DNA from: Syntrophomonas zehnderi OL-4
GTDB lineage: Bacteria; Bacillota; Syntrophomonadia; Syntrophomonadales; Syntrophomonadaceae
Length of the DNA stretch: 64,000 nt
NCBI RefSeq assembly: GCF_000983115.1
Contig: NZ_CGIH01000013.1
Location: 1 to 64,000 of the forward strand
Reading direction: 5' to 3'
Below the pieces are notes generated by a model that did not search any database, had not been told where the DNA came from, and saw only the letters and a program-made list of their open reading frames with translations. This document shows positions 8,677 to 16,748 of the stretch, piece by piece. How positions within the stretch are numbered: position 1 is the stretch's first letter; every line of letters starts with the position of its first letter. Position numbers and translations under genes: made by a program.

Positions 8677-9921
8677 ATGGCAATAATCAGACCATTTCGG
8701 GCCATCCGGCCCAGACCGGATCTGGCCCGACAGGTTGCGGCTTTGCCTTATGATGTAATGAGCACGCAGGAGGCCCGGGATATGGTTGCGGGTAACCCAT
8801 ACTCTTTTTTACATGTTGACAAGGCAGAAATTGACCTTGATCCCGGGATTGATTTATATGATCCGCAGGTATATCAGAAGGCCAAAGAAAATCTGCAGCA
8901 GATGATAGACGAGGGAGTTCTGCAAGAAGACCGCCAGGCTTGTTTATATATTTACCGTCAGACTATGCAGGGCAGGAGCCAGACCGGCATAGTGGCCTGC
9001 TGCTCCATAGACGAATACCTACAGAACAAAATAAAAAAACATGAATATACCCGCGCAGATAAAGAACAGGATCGTATCAATCATGTCAATATCTGTGACG
9101 CTAATACCGGCCCCATTTTTTTGACTTATCGAGGCCAATTTAAAATCAATCAAATCATTGCTGAATGGACTGAAAAGCTACCGGCCAACCATTTTGAAAC
9201 AGAAGACGGGATTTTGCATACGGTTTGGTTGATAGATGAGCAGTCTACCCTTTCAAAACTTCAGCAGTTATTCCTTGAGGTTGAAGATCTTTATATCGCG
9301 GACGGTCACCACCGCTGTGCGTCAGGAGTAAAAGTAGGCCAGCTGCGGAGGGAAGGAAATCCTGATTATACCGGTGAGGAGGAGTTTAACTTCTTCCTGG
9401 CAGTAATTTTCCCGGATGAAGATCTGTATATAATGGATTACAACCGGGTCGTCCAGGATTTGAACGGGCTGACCCAGGAACAGTTTTTAAGTAGGCTAAA
9501 GACAGATTTTATTGTTAGCAGGGTTCAAAGCGATAAGCCGTACAGACCTCAGCAAATACATACCTTTGGCATGTATTTGGGTGGGCAGTGGTACAAACTG
9601 GAATCGCGAGCAGGCAGTTTTGATCAAAATGATCCCGTTGCCCGCCTGGATGTATCCATATTGCAGAATAACCTGCTTAAGCCCATCCTGGGCATTGATA
9701 ATCCGCGAACCGACAAACGCATTGATTTTGTAGGAGGAATTCGCGGCCTGGGTGAACTGGAAAGAAGAGTGCAGGAGGGGATGCAGGTAGCCTTTTCCAT
9801 GTACCCAACGACAATTCAGGAACTGATGGACATTGCCGATGCCGATCAGATCATGCCCCCTAAATCCACCTGGTTTGAGCCCAAATTACGCAGCGGACTG
9901 TTTATCCATAAGTTATCTTAG
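8677..9921 (+). CDS. DUF1015 family protein, serine-metabolism associated
   Basis: 414-aa cytosolic protein of the DUF1015 family. It starts MAIIRPFRAIRPRPDLA with LPYDVMS and carries the central ADGHHRCASG motif (about residue 210) that is invariant in the family. No activity is firmly established in what I know. The DGHHR signature resembles the nucleotide/phosphate site of ParB/sulfiredoxin-fold kinases such as SerK and SbnI, and genes of this family often sit beside serA or serC-like aminotransferases, as here; free-serine kinase or a related phosphotransfer is a hypothesis only. AGGAGG precedes the ATG. Probably cotranscribed with the aminotransferase. Confidence 0.8.
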   Translation: MAIIRPFRAIRPRPDLARQVAALPYDVMSTQEARDMVAGNPYSFLHVDKAEIDLDPGIDLYDPQVYQKAKENLQQMIDEGVLQEDRQACLYIYRQTMQGRSQTGIVACCSIDEYLQNKIKKHEYTRADKEQDRINHVNICDANTGPIFLTYRGQFKINQIIAEWTEKLPANHFETEDGILHTVWLIDEQSTLSKLQQLFLEVEDLYIADGHHRCASGVKVGQLRREGNPDYTGEEEFNFFLAVIFPDEDLYIMDYNRVVQDLNGLTQEQFLSRLKTDFIVSRVQSDKPYRPQQIHTFGMYLGGQWYKLESRAGSFDQNDPVARLDVSILQNNLLKPILGIDNPRTDKRIDFVGGIRGLGELERRVQEGMQVAFSMYPTTIQELMDIADADQIMPPKSTWFEPKLRSGLFIHKLS

Positions 9922-9972
9922 GACTCATAAAAAGACCGTTTAATAACGGCATAAAATATAATATGCCCCCCC

Positions 9973-10002
9973 ACAGGCCGACATCAAAAGATGTTGGTCT
10001 GT
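9973..10002 (+). terminator. Hairpin downstream of DUF1015 gene
   Basis: Stem ACAGGCCGACATC/GATGTTGGTCTGT with AAAA loop. The following sequence is T-rich but lacks a clean T run, so termination strength is uncertain. Confidence 0.6.
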
Positions 10003-10113
10003 TGTATTATGACATTTTAAAACTTCATTAGATCGAGCTAATTCTTTCCCGTGCAGATATTAGCGACAATCTAACTGTCCTTACCGGTTGAAAGAAAAAA
10101 ATGTCGAAAAATG

Positions 10114-10142
10114 TTGACGCACTTAGTGAAAAAAGGTACAAT
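10114..10142 (+). promoter_or_regulatory. Promoter of the hydCBA operon
   Basis: TTGACG (10114-10119) and TACAAT (10137-10142) with a 17-base spacer form a strong sigma-A type promoter. It implies a 5' leader of about 195 bases before hydC, which contains hairpins at 10204-10250 and 10266-10282. Confidence 0.75.
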
Positions 10143-10343
10143 CAAAACTGTAAAAAGCAGTGCATGGTTTCTGGTCAGACAGTATCGTGTAATTTATTCT
10201 CCCCTGTGGAAAATAAATATGAATGAAATAATTTGTGATTATTTTCACAGAATTTAATAAATCACCGGTTGGGAGCCAACCGCAGGAAAAATGCCGAGGA
10301 AAAAATAATTTATTAAGTCGGTTGAGGACGAGGAGGTAAAAAA

Positions 10344-10859
10344 ATGTGCAGTTGTGGTGAAGGGATTAAGGATCTGCGATACACGGCCCTGGAAAAAATG
10401 TTGGAGAATTATCAGCATTGCCCAGAGAAAATAATTCCTGTTTTACAGGAGACTCAGGGTATTTTCGGATATATCCCGGCAGCGGCAATTCAGCAAATTT
10501 CAAACGCTCTGGATATGCCGTCCAGCGAAATTTTCGGAGTGGTTACTTTTTATGGTCAATTCCATCTTCAGGCTCGGGGAAAAAACATTATTCGTATTTG
10601 CAGTGGTACTGCCTGCCACGTACGGGGCGGAGGCCAGGTGCTGGACGCTATTGTTAAGGGGTTAGGTTTGATGAATGGCAGGACTACTACCGAAGATTTA
10701 ATGTTTACGCTGGAACCGGTAGCTTGCCTCGGGGCCTGTGGTATGGCCCCGGTTATTATGATTAATGATGATACCTATGGTCGGATCAGTCCGCAGGAAG
10801 TTCCTGCCATATTGGCTCACTATAAAGAAAAAGAGGGTGGCCAGGTATGGGTAGCCTGA
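10344..10859 (+). CDS. hydC: [FeFe]-hydrogenase gamma subunit, NuoE-like 2Fe-2S protein
   Basis: 171 aa, thioredoxin-like [2Fe-2S] ferredoxin of the NuoE/HydC family. It passes electrons between the flavin subunit and the hydrogenase. The four cluster cysteines are visible in CSGTACH and CLGACGMAP, after a helical N-terminal domain (KIIPVLQETQGIFGYIP). The N-terminus MCSCGEG carries two extra cysteines. GGAGGT lies 7 bases before the ATG. The gene overlaps hydB by 13 bases, so the two are translationally coupled. Together with hydB and hydA it forms the soluble NADH-linked enzyme typical of Syntrophomonas and other butyrate oxidisers. Confidence 0.93.
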   Translation: MCSCGEGIKDLRYTALEKMLENYQHCPEKIIPVLQETQGIFGYIPAAAIQQISNALDMPSSEIFGVVTFYGQFHLQARGKNIIRICSGTACHVRGGGQVLDAIVKGLGLMNGRTTTEDLMFTLEPVACLGACGMAPVIMINDDTYGRISPQEVPAILAHYKEKEGGQVWVA

Positions 10860-12703
10860 GTGAAATCAAAAAACAGTTTCAGGCCGAGCTCAAGGCGTCC
10901 CCAAAGCGGATTAAAGTGGTTGTCGGTCTGGGGACATGCGGAATTGCAGCGGGCGGAGAAAAGGTGTTTAAGGCCTTGGATAAATATATAAAGCAAAATG
11001 AACTGCAGGCAGATATAATGAGCACCGCCTGTATCGGTATGTGTTATGCGGAGCCTATTATGGAGATTCATATTCCGGACGGCCCCAGGATTATTTATGG
11101 CAATATGAAGCCGGAGACGGCAGTTGAGATTTTAAAAAACCATATTTATGAAGGTAAAATCAATGTCGGTTATGCTATTGCTCAGGAAACGCGGGGGAAC
11201 CAGGTCATTGAGGATATTCCTGAACTAAAAGATATCCCATTTTATAGCAAACAGGTAAAAACAGTCTTGGGTCGCTGCGGTGTTATCGATCCCGAGCGGA
11301 TTGAACAATATATTGCTGCAGACGGTTATGAGGCCCTGGAAAAAGCCCTGACGACAATGAGCCCGGTTAAACTGATTGAAGAAATTAAAATATCAGGTTT
11401 AAGAGGGCGGGGAGGTGGAGGCTTTCCAACCGGCCGTAAATGGGAAGCTGCCTATCAGTCAAACGACAGCAAAAAGTATGTGATCTGCAATGCTGACGAG
11501 GGGGATCCGGGGGCCTTTATGGATCGCAGTATACTGGAAGGCGACCCACATGCTTTGCTCGAAGGTATGGCCCTTTGCGGCTATGCGATTGGTGCTGATG
11601 AGGGATATATTTATGTGCGGGCGGAGTATCCGTTGGCGATTAGACGTTTGCGCAAAGCGATACAGGATGCAGAAAAAATGGGCCTTCTAGGCCAAAATAT
11701 AATGGACAGCGGTTTTAATTTTAAAATAAACATTGCTGCCGGGGCGGGCGCATTTGTATGTGGTGAGGAAACCGCTTTGATGCATTCCATTGAAGGGAAA
11801 CGGGGTATGCCCCGGGTGCGTCCTCCTTATCCAGCCCAATCGGGTTTATGGGGACATCCCAGTAATATTAACAATGTTGAGACATATGCTAATGTACCTG
11901 CAATAGTGCGCGCAGGCGGCTCTTGCTTTGCCGAAATTGGAAGCGCTAACAGCAAGGGCACGAAGGTATTTGCCTTGACCGGCAACATAAATCATACCGG
12001 GCTGGCTGAAGTTCCAATCGGAATATCGCTGCGGGAAATTGTTTTTGAGATCGGTGGCGGAATCCAAAATAACCATTGCTATAAGGCGGTTCAGATTGGC
12101 GGCCCATCGGGAGGCTGTATCCCGGAAGATTTATTGGATACGCCGGTTGATTATGACTCCCTTTTGGAGTTGGGTGCCATGATGGGCTCAGGGGGATTGG
12201 TGGTAATGGATGAATCCACCTGTATGGTTGATGTAGCCCGCTATTTTTTACAATTCACCCAGGAGGAATCCTGCGGGAAATGTACTCCTTGCCGGGAAGG
12301 TACCCGACAGATGCTTAAGATTTTGGAGCGTATATGTGCCGGGGAAGGAGAACCGGAGGATATCCCGACCCTGGAAAGACTATGTCGGGTGATTAAGGAT
12401 ACTTCCCTGTGTGGGTTAGGTCAGTCGGCCCCGAACCCGGTAATGGCAACTCTGCGTTATTTTCAGTCAGAATATGAAGCCCATATTTATGATAAAAAGT
12501 GTCCGGCGGGTGTATGTACCAACCTCCTTAAGTTCTGGATTGATGAAACCAAATGCAAGGGTTGCGCCTTGTGCGAGAATATTTGCCCGGTAAAAGCGAT
12601 TAGCGGGGAACGTAAGCAAGTGCATTATGTTGATCAGGAAAAATGCATCCAATGTGGCAACTGTATGGCTGCGTGTAAGTTTGATGCAATCGTTAGAGCC
12701 TAG
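10847..12703 (+). CDS. hydB: [FeFe]-hydrogenase beta subunit, NuoF-like NADH/FMN protein
   Basis: 618 aa, cytosolic. Domain order: N-terminal thioredoxin-like [2Fe-2S] (to about 115; GLGTCGIAAGG, STACIGMC), 51-kDa FMN/NADH domain (GLRGRGGGGFPTGRKW about residue 185; NADEGDPGAFMDR), SLBB, a NuoF C-terminal [4Fe-4S] (SCGKCTPCREGTRQM ... C), and two C-terminal ferredoxin clusters (CKGCALCENICP, CIQCGNCMAACK). Oxidises NADH and, in the family, may confurcate with reduced ferredoxin to make H2. The length and extra clusters match HydB of trimeric hydrogenases rather than complex I NuoF. Confidence 0.94.
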   Translation: MGSLSEIKKQFQAELKASPKRIKVVVGLGTCGIAAGGEKVFKALDKYIKQNELQADIMSTACIGMCYAEPIMEIHIPDGPRIIYGNMKPETAVEILKNHIYEGKINVGYAIAQETRGNQVIEDIPELKDIPFYSKQVKTVLGRCGVIDPERIEQYIAADGYEALEKALTTMSPVKLIEEIKISGLRGRGGGGFPTGRKWEAAYQSNDSKKYVICNADEGDPGAFMDRSILEGDPHALLEGMALCGYAIGADEGYIYVRAEYPLAIRRLRKAIQDAEKMGLLGQNIMDSGFNFKINIAAGAGAFVCGEETALMHSIEGKRGMPRVRPPYPAQSGLWGHPSNINNVETYANVPAIVRAGGSCFAEIGSANSKGTKVFALTGNINHTGLAEVPIGISLREIVFEIGGGIQNNHCYKAVQIGGPSGGCIPEDLLDTPVDYDSLLELGAMMGSGGLVVMDESTCMVDVARYFLQFTQEESCGKCTPCREGTRQMLKILERICAGEGEPEDIPTLERLCRVIKDTSLCGLGQSAPNPVMATLRYFQSEYEAHIYDKKCPAGVCTNLLKFWIDETKCKGCALCENICPVKAISGERKQVHYVDQEKCIQCGNCMAACKFDAIVRA

Positions 12704-12724
12704 AACCGGGAAGGAGAATTCGAT

Positions 12725-14452
12725 TTGGATAAAATAACTCTATCAATAAATGGAAATGCGGTTAGCGTTGCACCAGGTACCAGTATTTTAAGCGCTGCTC
12801 AGCAGGCGGGGGTTAATATTCCTACCCTTTGCCATCATCCGGATCAAGAGATCAAAGCCAATTGCCGAATTTGCGTGGTGGAGGTCAAGGGGTATGTCAA
12901 TCTGTTGCCGGCCTGTGCCACATTGGTAAGCGAGGGCATGGAAGTTAAAACAACTACCGCCCGGGTTTTGGAAGCTCGAAGAACGATTCTGGAGCTAATT
13001 TTGGCGCGCCATCCCCAGGATTGCTTGCACTGCATGCGCAATGGCAACTGCGAACTGCAGAATCTGACCAGCGCCTATGATCTGCGCCAGACCGCTTTTT
13101 CCAAGGAACCCAGGCGACTGCCCGCTGACTTTTCCAGTCCGGCCATCGTTCGAGATCCTAATAAGTGTATTTTGTGTGGCCGCTGTACGGAGGTTTGCAG
13201 TACAACCCAGACAGTTCATGCTTTGGGTATGGCTTATCGTGGTTATGATGCTCTGGTCGTCCCTTCCCTGGGGCAGGATCTGCTGGCTAGCCCCTGTGTA
13301 ATGTGTGGGCAGTGCATTCATGCCTGCCCTGTAGGCGCGATTGGTGAGCGTGAGCAGATCGGTGAGCTGTTAACGGCACTGGCAGACCCGCAAAAAATTG
13401 TGGTTACTCAGATAGCTCCGTCTGTTAGGCTGGCAATAGCGGAGGAATGGGGACGGGAGAGTGGATCTTTGCCCATGGAACAATTGGTAGCCGGCATACG
13501 AAACATAGGCTTTGATTACGTTTTAAATACCAATTTTACAGCCGATCTAACCGTAATGGAAGAGAGCCGGGAATTGCTGGAGCGTATCACCACCGGCGGC
13601 ACTCTGCCCATGTTTACTTCTTGTTGTCCGGCATGGATAAGATTTGCGGAGATATTTTTTCCGCAGCTTTTGGGGCATATCTCAAGCTGTAAATCACCTC
13701 AGCAGATGTTTGGCGCTCTGGTGAAAACCTACTGGGCGGAGAAAACGGGTATTGACCCAGCTCAAATCTATTCGGTTGCCATCATGCCCTGTACGGCAAA
13801 GAAGTATGAAGCCCTGCGCCCGGAAATGAAGGATAGTGATTATCCGGACGTTGATCTGGTACTGACCACCCGGGAATTGGGGCGGCTCTTTCACATGACG
13901 GGAGTTAATCCATTTAACCTGGAGGGCAGCGATTTTGATTCCTGGATGAGCGAATACAGCGGAGCAGGAGTTCTTTTTGGAGCCAGCGGCGGTGTAGCCG
14001 AAGCAGCTCTGCGCACTGTCTGCCAAGCCGCTACCGGGCAGGAGCTGCCTCCTCTTGATTTTCAGGAACTAAGAGGGATGCAAGGTGTGAAGACAGCCGA
14101 GTTGAATCTAAATGGGGATATAATTAAGGTAGCTGCCGTGCATAGCTTAAGTAATGCCCGGGAATTGGCGGAAGCTGTAAAAGCCGGAGAATCACCCTAT
14201 CATTTTATTGAGGTTATGGCCTGCCCGGGAGGCTGCATAGGCGGCGGCGGTCAAGCCTTTACGTCCAGTAATCAATTAAGGGCTTGCCGTATAGGTGAGT
14301 TATATAACGAAGAGAAAGGCAGGATTCTGCGTAACGCTCATGATAATAACGAAGTGAAGCATCTGTATGAGGACTACTTGCATAATTCCGATGAGTCAGC
14401 AGTTCATGAGTTGCTGCACACCCACTATAGCCCCCAACCTAAAGTATTATAA
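12725..14452 (+). CDS. hydA: [FeFe]-hydrogenase catalytic subunit (trimeric, NADH-linked)
   Basis: 575 aa. N-terminal [2Fe-2S] domain (CHHPDQEIKANCRIC...C), His-Cys ligated [4Fe-4S] (HPQDCLHCMRNGNC), two ferredoxin clusters (CILCGRCTEVC, CVMCGQCIHACP), then the H-cluster domain with L1 FTSCCPAW, L2 MPCTAKKYE and L3 MACPGGCIGGGGQ, plus a C-terminal small-subunit-like tail. Reduces protons to H2. The start is TTG at 12725 with AAGGAGAA 6 bases upstream. Last gene of hydCBA; a clear terminator follows. Confidence 0.95.
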   Translation: MDKITLSINGNAVSVAPGTSILSAAQQAGVNIPTLCHHPDQEIKANCRICVVEVKGYVNLLPACATLVSEGMEVKTTTARVLEARRTILELILARHPQDCLHCMRNGNCELQNLTSAYDLRQTAFSKEPRRLPADFSSPAIVRDPNKCILCGRCTEVCSTTQTVHALGMAYRGYDALVVPSLGQDLLASPCVMCGQCIHACPVGAIGEREQIGELLTALADPQKIVVTQIAPSVRLAIAEEWGRESGSLPMEQLVAGIRNIGFDYVLNTNFTADLTVMEESRELLERITTGGTLPMFTSCCPAWIRFAEIFFPQLLGHISSCKSPQQMFGALVKTYWAEKTGIDPAQIYSVAIMPCTAKKYEALRPEMKDSDYPDVDLVLTTRELGRLFHMTGVNPFNLEGSDFDSWMSEYSGAGVLFGASGGVAEAALRTVCQAATGQELPPLDFQELRGMQGVKTAELNLNGDIIKVAAVHSLSNARELAEAVKAGESPYHFIEVMACPGGCIGGGGQAFTSSNQLRACRIGELYNEEKGRILRNAHDNNEVKHLYEDYLHNSDESAVHELLHTHYSPQPKVL

Positions 14453-14481
14453 ATTAGGCACTCTTTGCTATTACCTCCTGT

Positions 14482-14524
14482 AAGACAGCCTGGATATCAT
14501 AACAAGATTACAGGCTGTCTTTTT
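14482..14524 (+). terminator. Terminator of hydCBA
   Basis: Perfect 11-bp stem AAGACAGCCTG/CAGGCTGTCTT with an 18-base loop and a T4 tail, 29 bases after the hydA stop. It lies between convergent hydA and lysA. Confidence 0.8.
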
Positions 14525-14551
14525 GGGGTTAATGAGCCTTTAAACATCTGA

Positions 14552-15766
14552 CTAGAGGTCTTTGAGGGATTGGGCTTTGCGAATGATGCGTATCTTGCCG
14601 TCTTTTTGTATCAGAACCTCAGCCGGCAAGGGACGGGAATTGTAATTGCTGGCCATGGCAAAGCCATAAGCCCCGGCATCATGAACAATTAAGCCATCAC
14701 CCTCCCGGCAAACCGGCAACACCCGGTCATGGGCCAGTATATCTCCGCTTTCACAGATGGGACCTACCAGGTATACCGGTTGTTCATACTCCTGGTACTC
14801 ACGATTTTGAGCCGGAACTACACTGATTTCATGATAACTGTCATACATAGCTGGACGTATCAAGGTATTAAAGCCGATATCACAGCCTACAAAATACGTA
14901 TTATAATTATTTTTGACCGCGGTTACGGTTCCCAATATGATGCCGCATTCGGCCACTACGTAGCGACCCGGCTCAATGCGCACCATAATAGGCCAGTGCT
15001 TTTCAACCCAGGTGGCAATCAAATCATCCAGTTCCTGACCAAGTTTATGCAAATCCAGGCGGGTTTCCTCTTCGTGACGGTAAGGGATTCCCATGCCGCC
15101 TCCGAAATCCACAACTTGAACAGTCGGCAGAGTCGCAGCTATGTCTAAAAGCTGTGCCGCGGCCGCAACATAGGCTTCAGTCTCCAGAAAGAGGGAGCCG
15201 ATGTGCTGATTTAGTCCGGTGATCGTCATGTCATAGCTGTCCGCAATCTTCTGGGCTTTGGGCAGATCTTCAATGGCAATGCCGAATTTGGCTTTTTTAC
15301 CGCCGGTAACTACTTTCTCATGATGTCCAGCTCCAATAATCGGATTTATGCGCAGACAAACCTGACCGCCCCGGTTTATTTCGCCCAGTAAGGCCAGTTG
15401 GGAGAGGGAATCTACGGATATATAAATATTACGATCCACTGCGTATTGTAATTCGTCCCGGGAAACATTATTGCCGATAAACATTATGCGATCCGCTGTA
15501 AAACCAGCCTTCATCTCCAGGTACATTTCTCCGGGTGACATGGCGTCTACGTCCAGGCCTTCATCTTTTATGATTTTTAATAATTCCACATTGGTATTGG
15601 CCTTGGCAGAATAGTTCACTCTGAAATGGGGATATTTGACCAAAGTGCGCAACTCCCGGCAGCGGTTTCTTAATACTTCTTCATCGTAAACATACAAAGG
15701 GCTGCCATATTCCTTTAATAGCTGCAGTACATCTGCCTTGGCGAACGCCTGTTTTTCATACCCCAC
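14552..15766 (-). CDS. lysA: Diaminopimelate decarboxylase
   Basis: 404 aa from the GTG at 15766. Fold-type III PLP enzyme that converts meso-diaminopimelate to lysine and CO2 in the cytosol. The PLP lysine is in VNYSAKAN; other signatures are QHIGS, DFGGGMGIPY, RIEPGRY and CESGD. I place the start at 15766 because AAGGAG lies 8 bases upstream; a GTG at 15775 would be too close to it. The gene stands alone, with an MntR-like gene upstream on the same strand after about 110 bases. Confidence 0.92.
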   Translation of the reverse strand: MGYEKQAFAKADVLQLLKEYGSPLYVYDEEVLRNRCRELRTLVKYPHFRVNYSAKANTNVELLKIIKDEGLDVDAMSPGEMYLEMKAGFTADRIMFIGNNVSRDELQYAVDRNIYISVDSLSQLALLGEINRGGQVCLRINPIIGAGHHEKVVTGGKKAKFGIAIEDLPKAQKIADSYDMTITGLNQHIGSLFLETEAYVAAAAQLLDIAATLPTVQVVDFGGGMGIPYRHEEETRLDLHKLGQELDDLIATWVEKHWPIMVRIEPGRYVVAECGIILGTVTAVKNNYNTYFVGCDIGFNTLIRPAMYDSYHEISVVPAQNREYQEYEQPVYLVGPICESGDILAHDRVLPVCREGDGLIVHDAGAYGFAMASNYNSRPLPAEVLIQKDGKIRIIRKAQSLKDL

Positions 15767-15875
15767 TTTATCCACTCCTTCTTAATTACGGCCTATCTAT
15801 AGCTGATTTCTTATTTATATTATAAAATGCCTAAGCTGGCAAGGGGGGTGGAGTTATTTAGACACTGAGCGGCAC

Positions 15876-16379
15876 TCAGATGTTATCGTCTGGTCGTAAA
15901 AAGGCTCGATTTTTAGAATACCGGGCGAATTGGTCTTTTAAGTGCGGCTGTTCTTCAAAAAAACTTAGCAGATGACTAATTTTAGTCACTGTTTCTTTGC
16001 TTAAACTGTGTTCGATCTTTTCGGTTGCTTCTAAAATTCCTTCTGTAACCCCTAACAGTTTAAGGAATCGTTCGATTGTAGCATGGCGGTACAGCAAATA
16101 CTCGCCCAGTGTCTTGCCTTTTTCAGTCAGTTTAATCAAACCATATTTCTGGTAATGCACCAAGGAAGCATCTGCTAATCTTTGCACCATCTTACTGGCT
16201 GACGGTGGTTGCACATTCAAAGCAGCGGCAAGGTCACTGATACGGGTATAGCCTTTGGTTCCAACCAGACGGCAGATCATCTCTAAATAATCTTCCATGC
16301 TGGAAGTTAGTATTTTATCTTCCTGCCCAATCAATTCATAGCCGCGTACGGTATAAAACCTTCCCTGTTCATCCCCCAT
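15876..16379 (-). CDS. DtxR/MntR-family metal-dependent transcriptional regulator
   Basis: 167 aa. After a 22-residue N-terminal extension, a winged-helix domain starts at LTSSMEDYLEMICRL, close to the MntR beginning with the D/E metal ligands, followed by a helix-turn-helix (RISDLAAALNVQPPSASKMVQRL) and a dimerisation domain with HATIERFLKLLGV, EKIEHSLS ligands. There is no SH3-like third domain, consistent with MntR. Likely a Mn or Fe sensor controlling metal uptake. Target genes in the window are not evident; the ZnuABC genes have their own Fur-like regulator. AGGAGAG precedes the ATG. Confidence 0.82.
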   Translation of the reverse strand: MGDEQGRFYTVRGYELIGQEDKILTSSMEDYLEMICRLVGTKGYTRISDLAAALNVQPPSASKMVQRLADASLVHYQKYGLIKLTEKGKTLGEYLLYRHATIERFLKLLGVTEGILEATEKIEHSLSKETVTKISHLLSFFEEQPHLKDQFARYSKNRAFLRPDDNI

Positions 16380-16482
16380 AATGCTCTCCTATTTTGCTTC
16401 TTTACTATTATCTTATGCAGGCAATAAGCGGGGATTGTCATTTAATAGCTGACATATTATGCGGGGCGTTGAATTATTTAAA

Positions 16483-16532
16483 TTGACGATCGGTGGAGAT
16501 GACACTATAATTTTACTTAACGGTAAGTAAAA
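16483..16532 (+). promoter_or_regulatory. Promoter and palindromic operator of the biotin carboxylase gene
   Basis: TTGACG (16483-16488), 17-base spacer, TATAAT (16506-16511). Immediately downstream is a 22-bp near-perfect palindrome (16511-16532) with half-site TTTTACTTA and only the central pair mismatched. The same core, TACTTAACG-TAAGTA, recurs at 35110-35125 in the decarboxylase promoter region. Position over the start site suggests repression. Confidence 0.75.
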
Positions 16533-16748
16533 TACCTTTTTTTTCTATTAGCAAATTATCCTAAATATCGGATCCGGCTATTATTGGGCAGCAAGTGCCT
16601 GCCAGCAGTGAGAAATCCAATCTAATTAAAGGGGGGTGGTGTGGCAGGCGTTTAAAGAATTTTAGACGTTACAAGAAAGATCATTAATAAAGCAGGAAAT
16701 AAAATTGATGTGTTATTTTGCGTGACCTTTAGACAAGGAGGGGAGGAA

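Noticed and set aside
15876-16532. MntR-like protein as the repressor binding the palindrome upstream of the biotin carboxylase gene
   Set aside because: The same palindrome recurs at the decarboxylase promoters and differs from MntR/DtxR boxes; divergent location alone is weak evidence.
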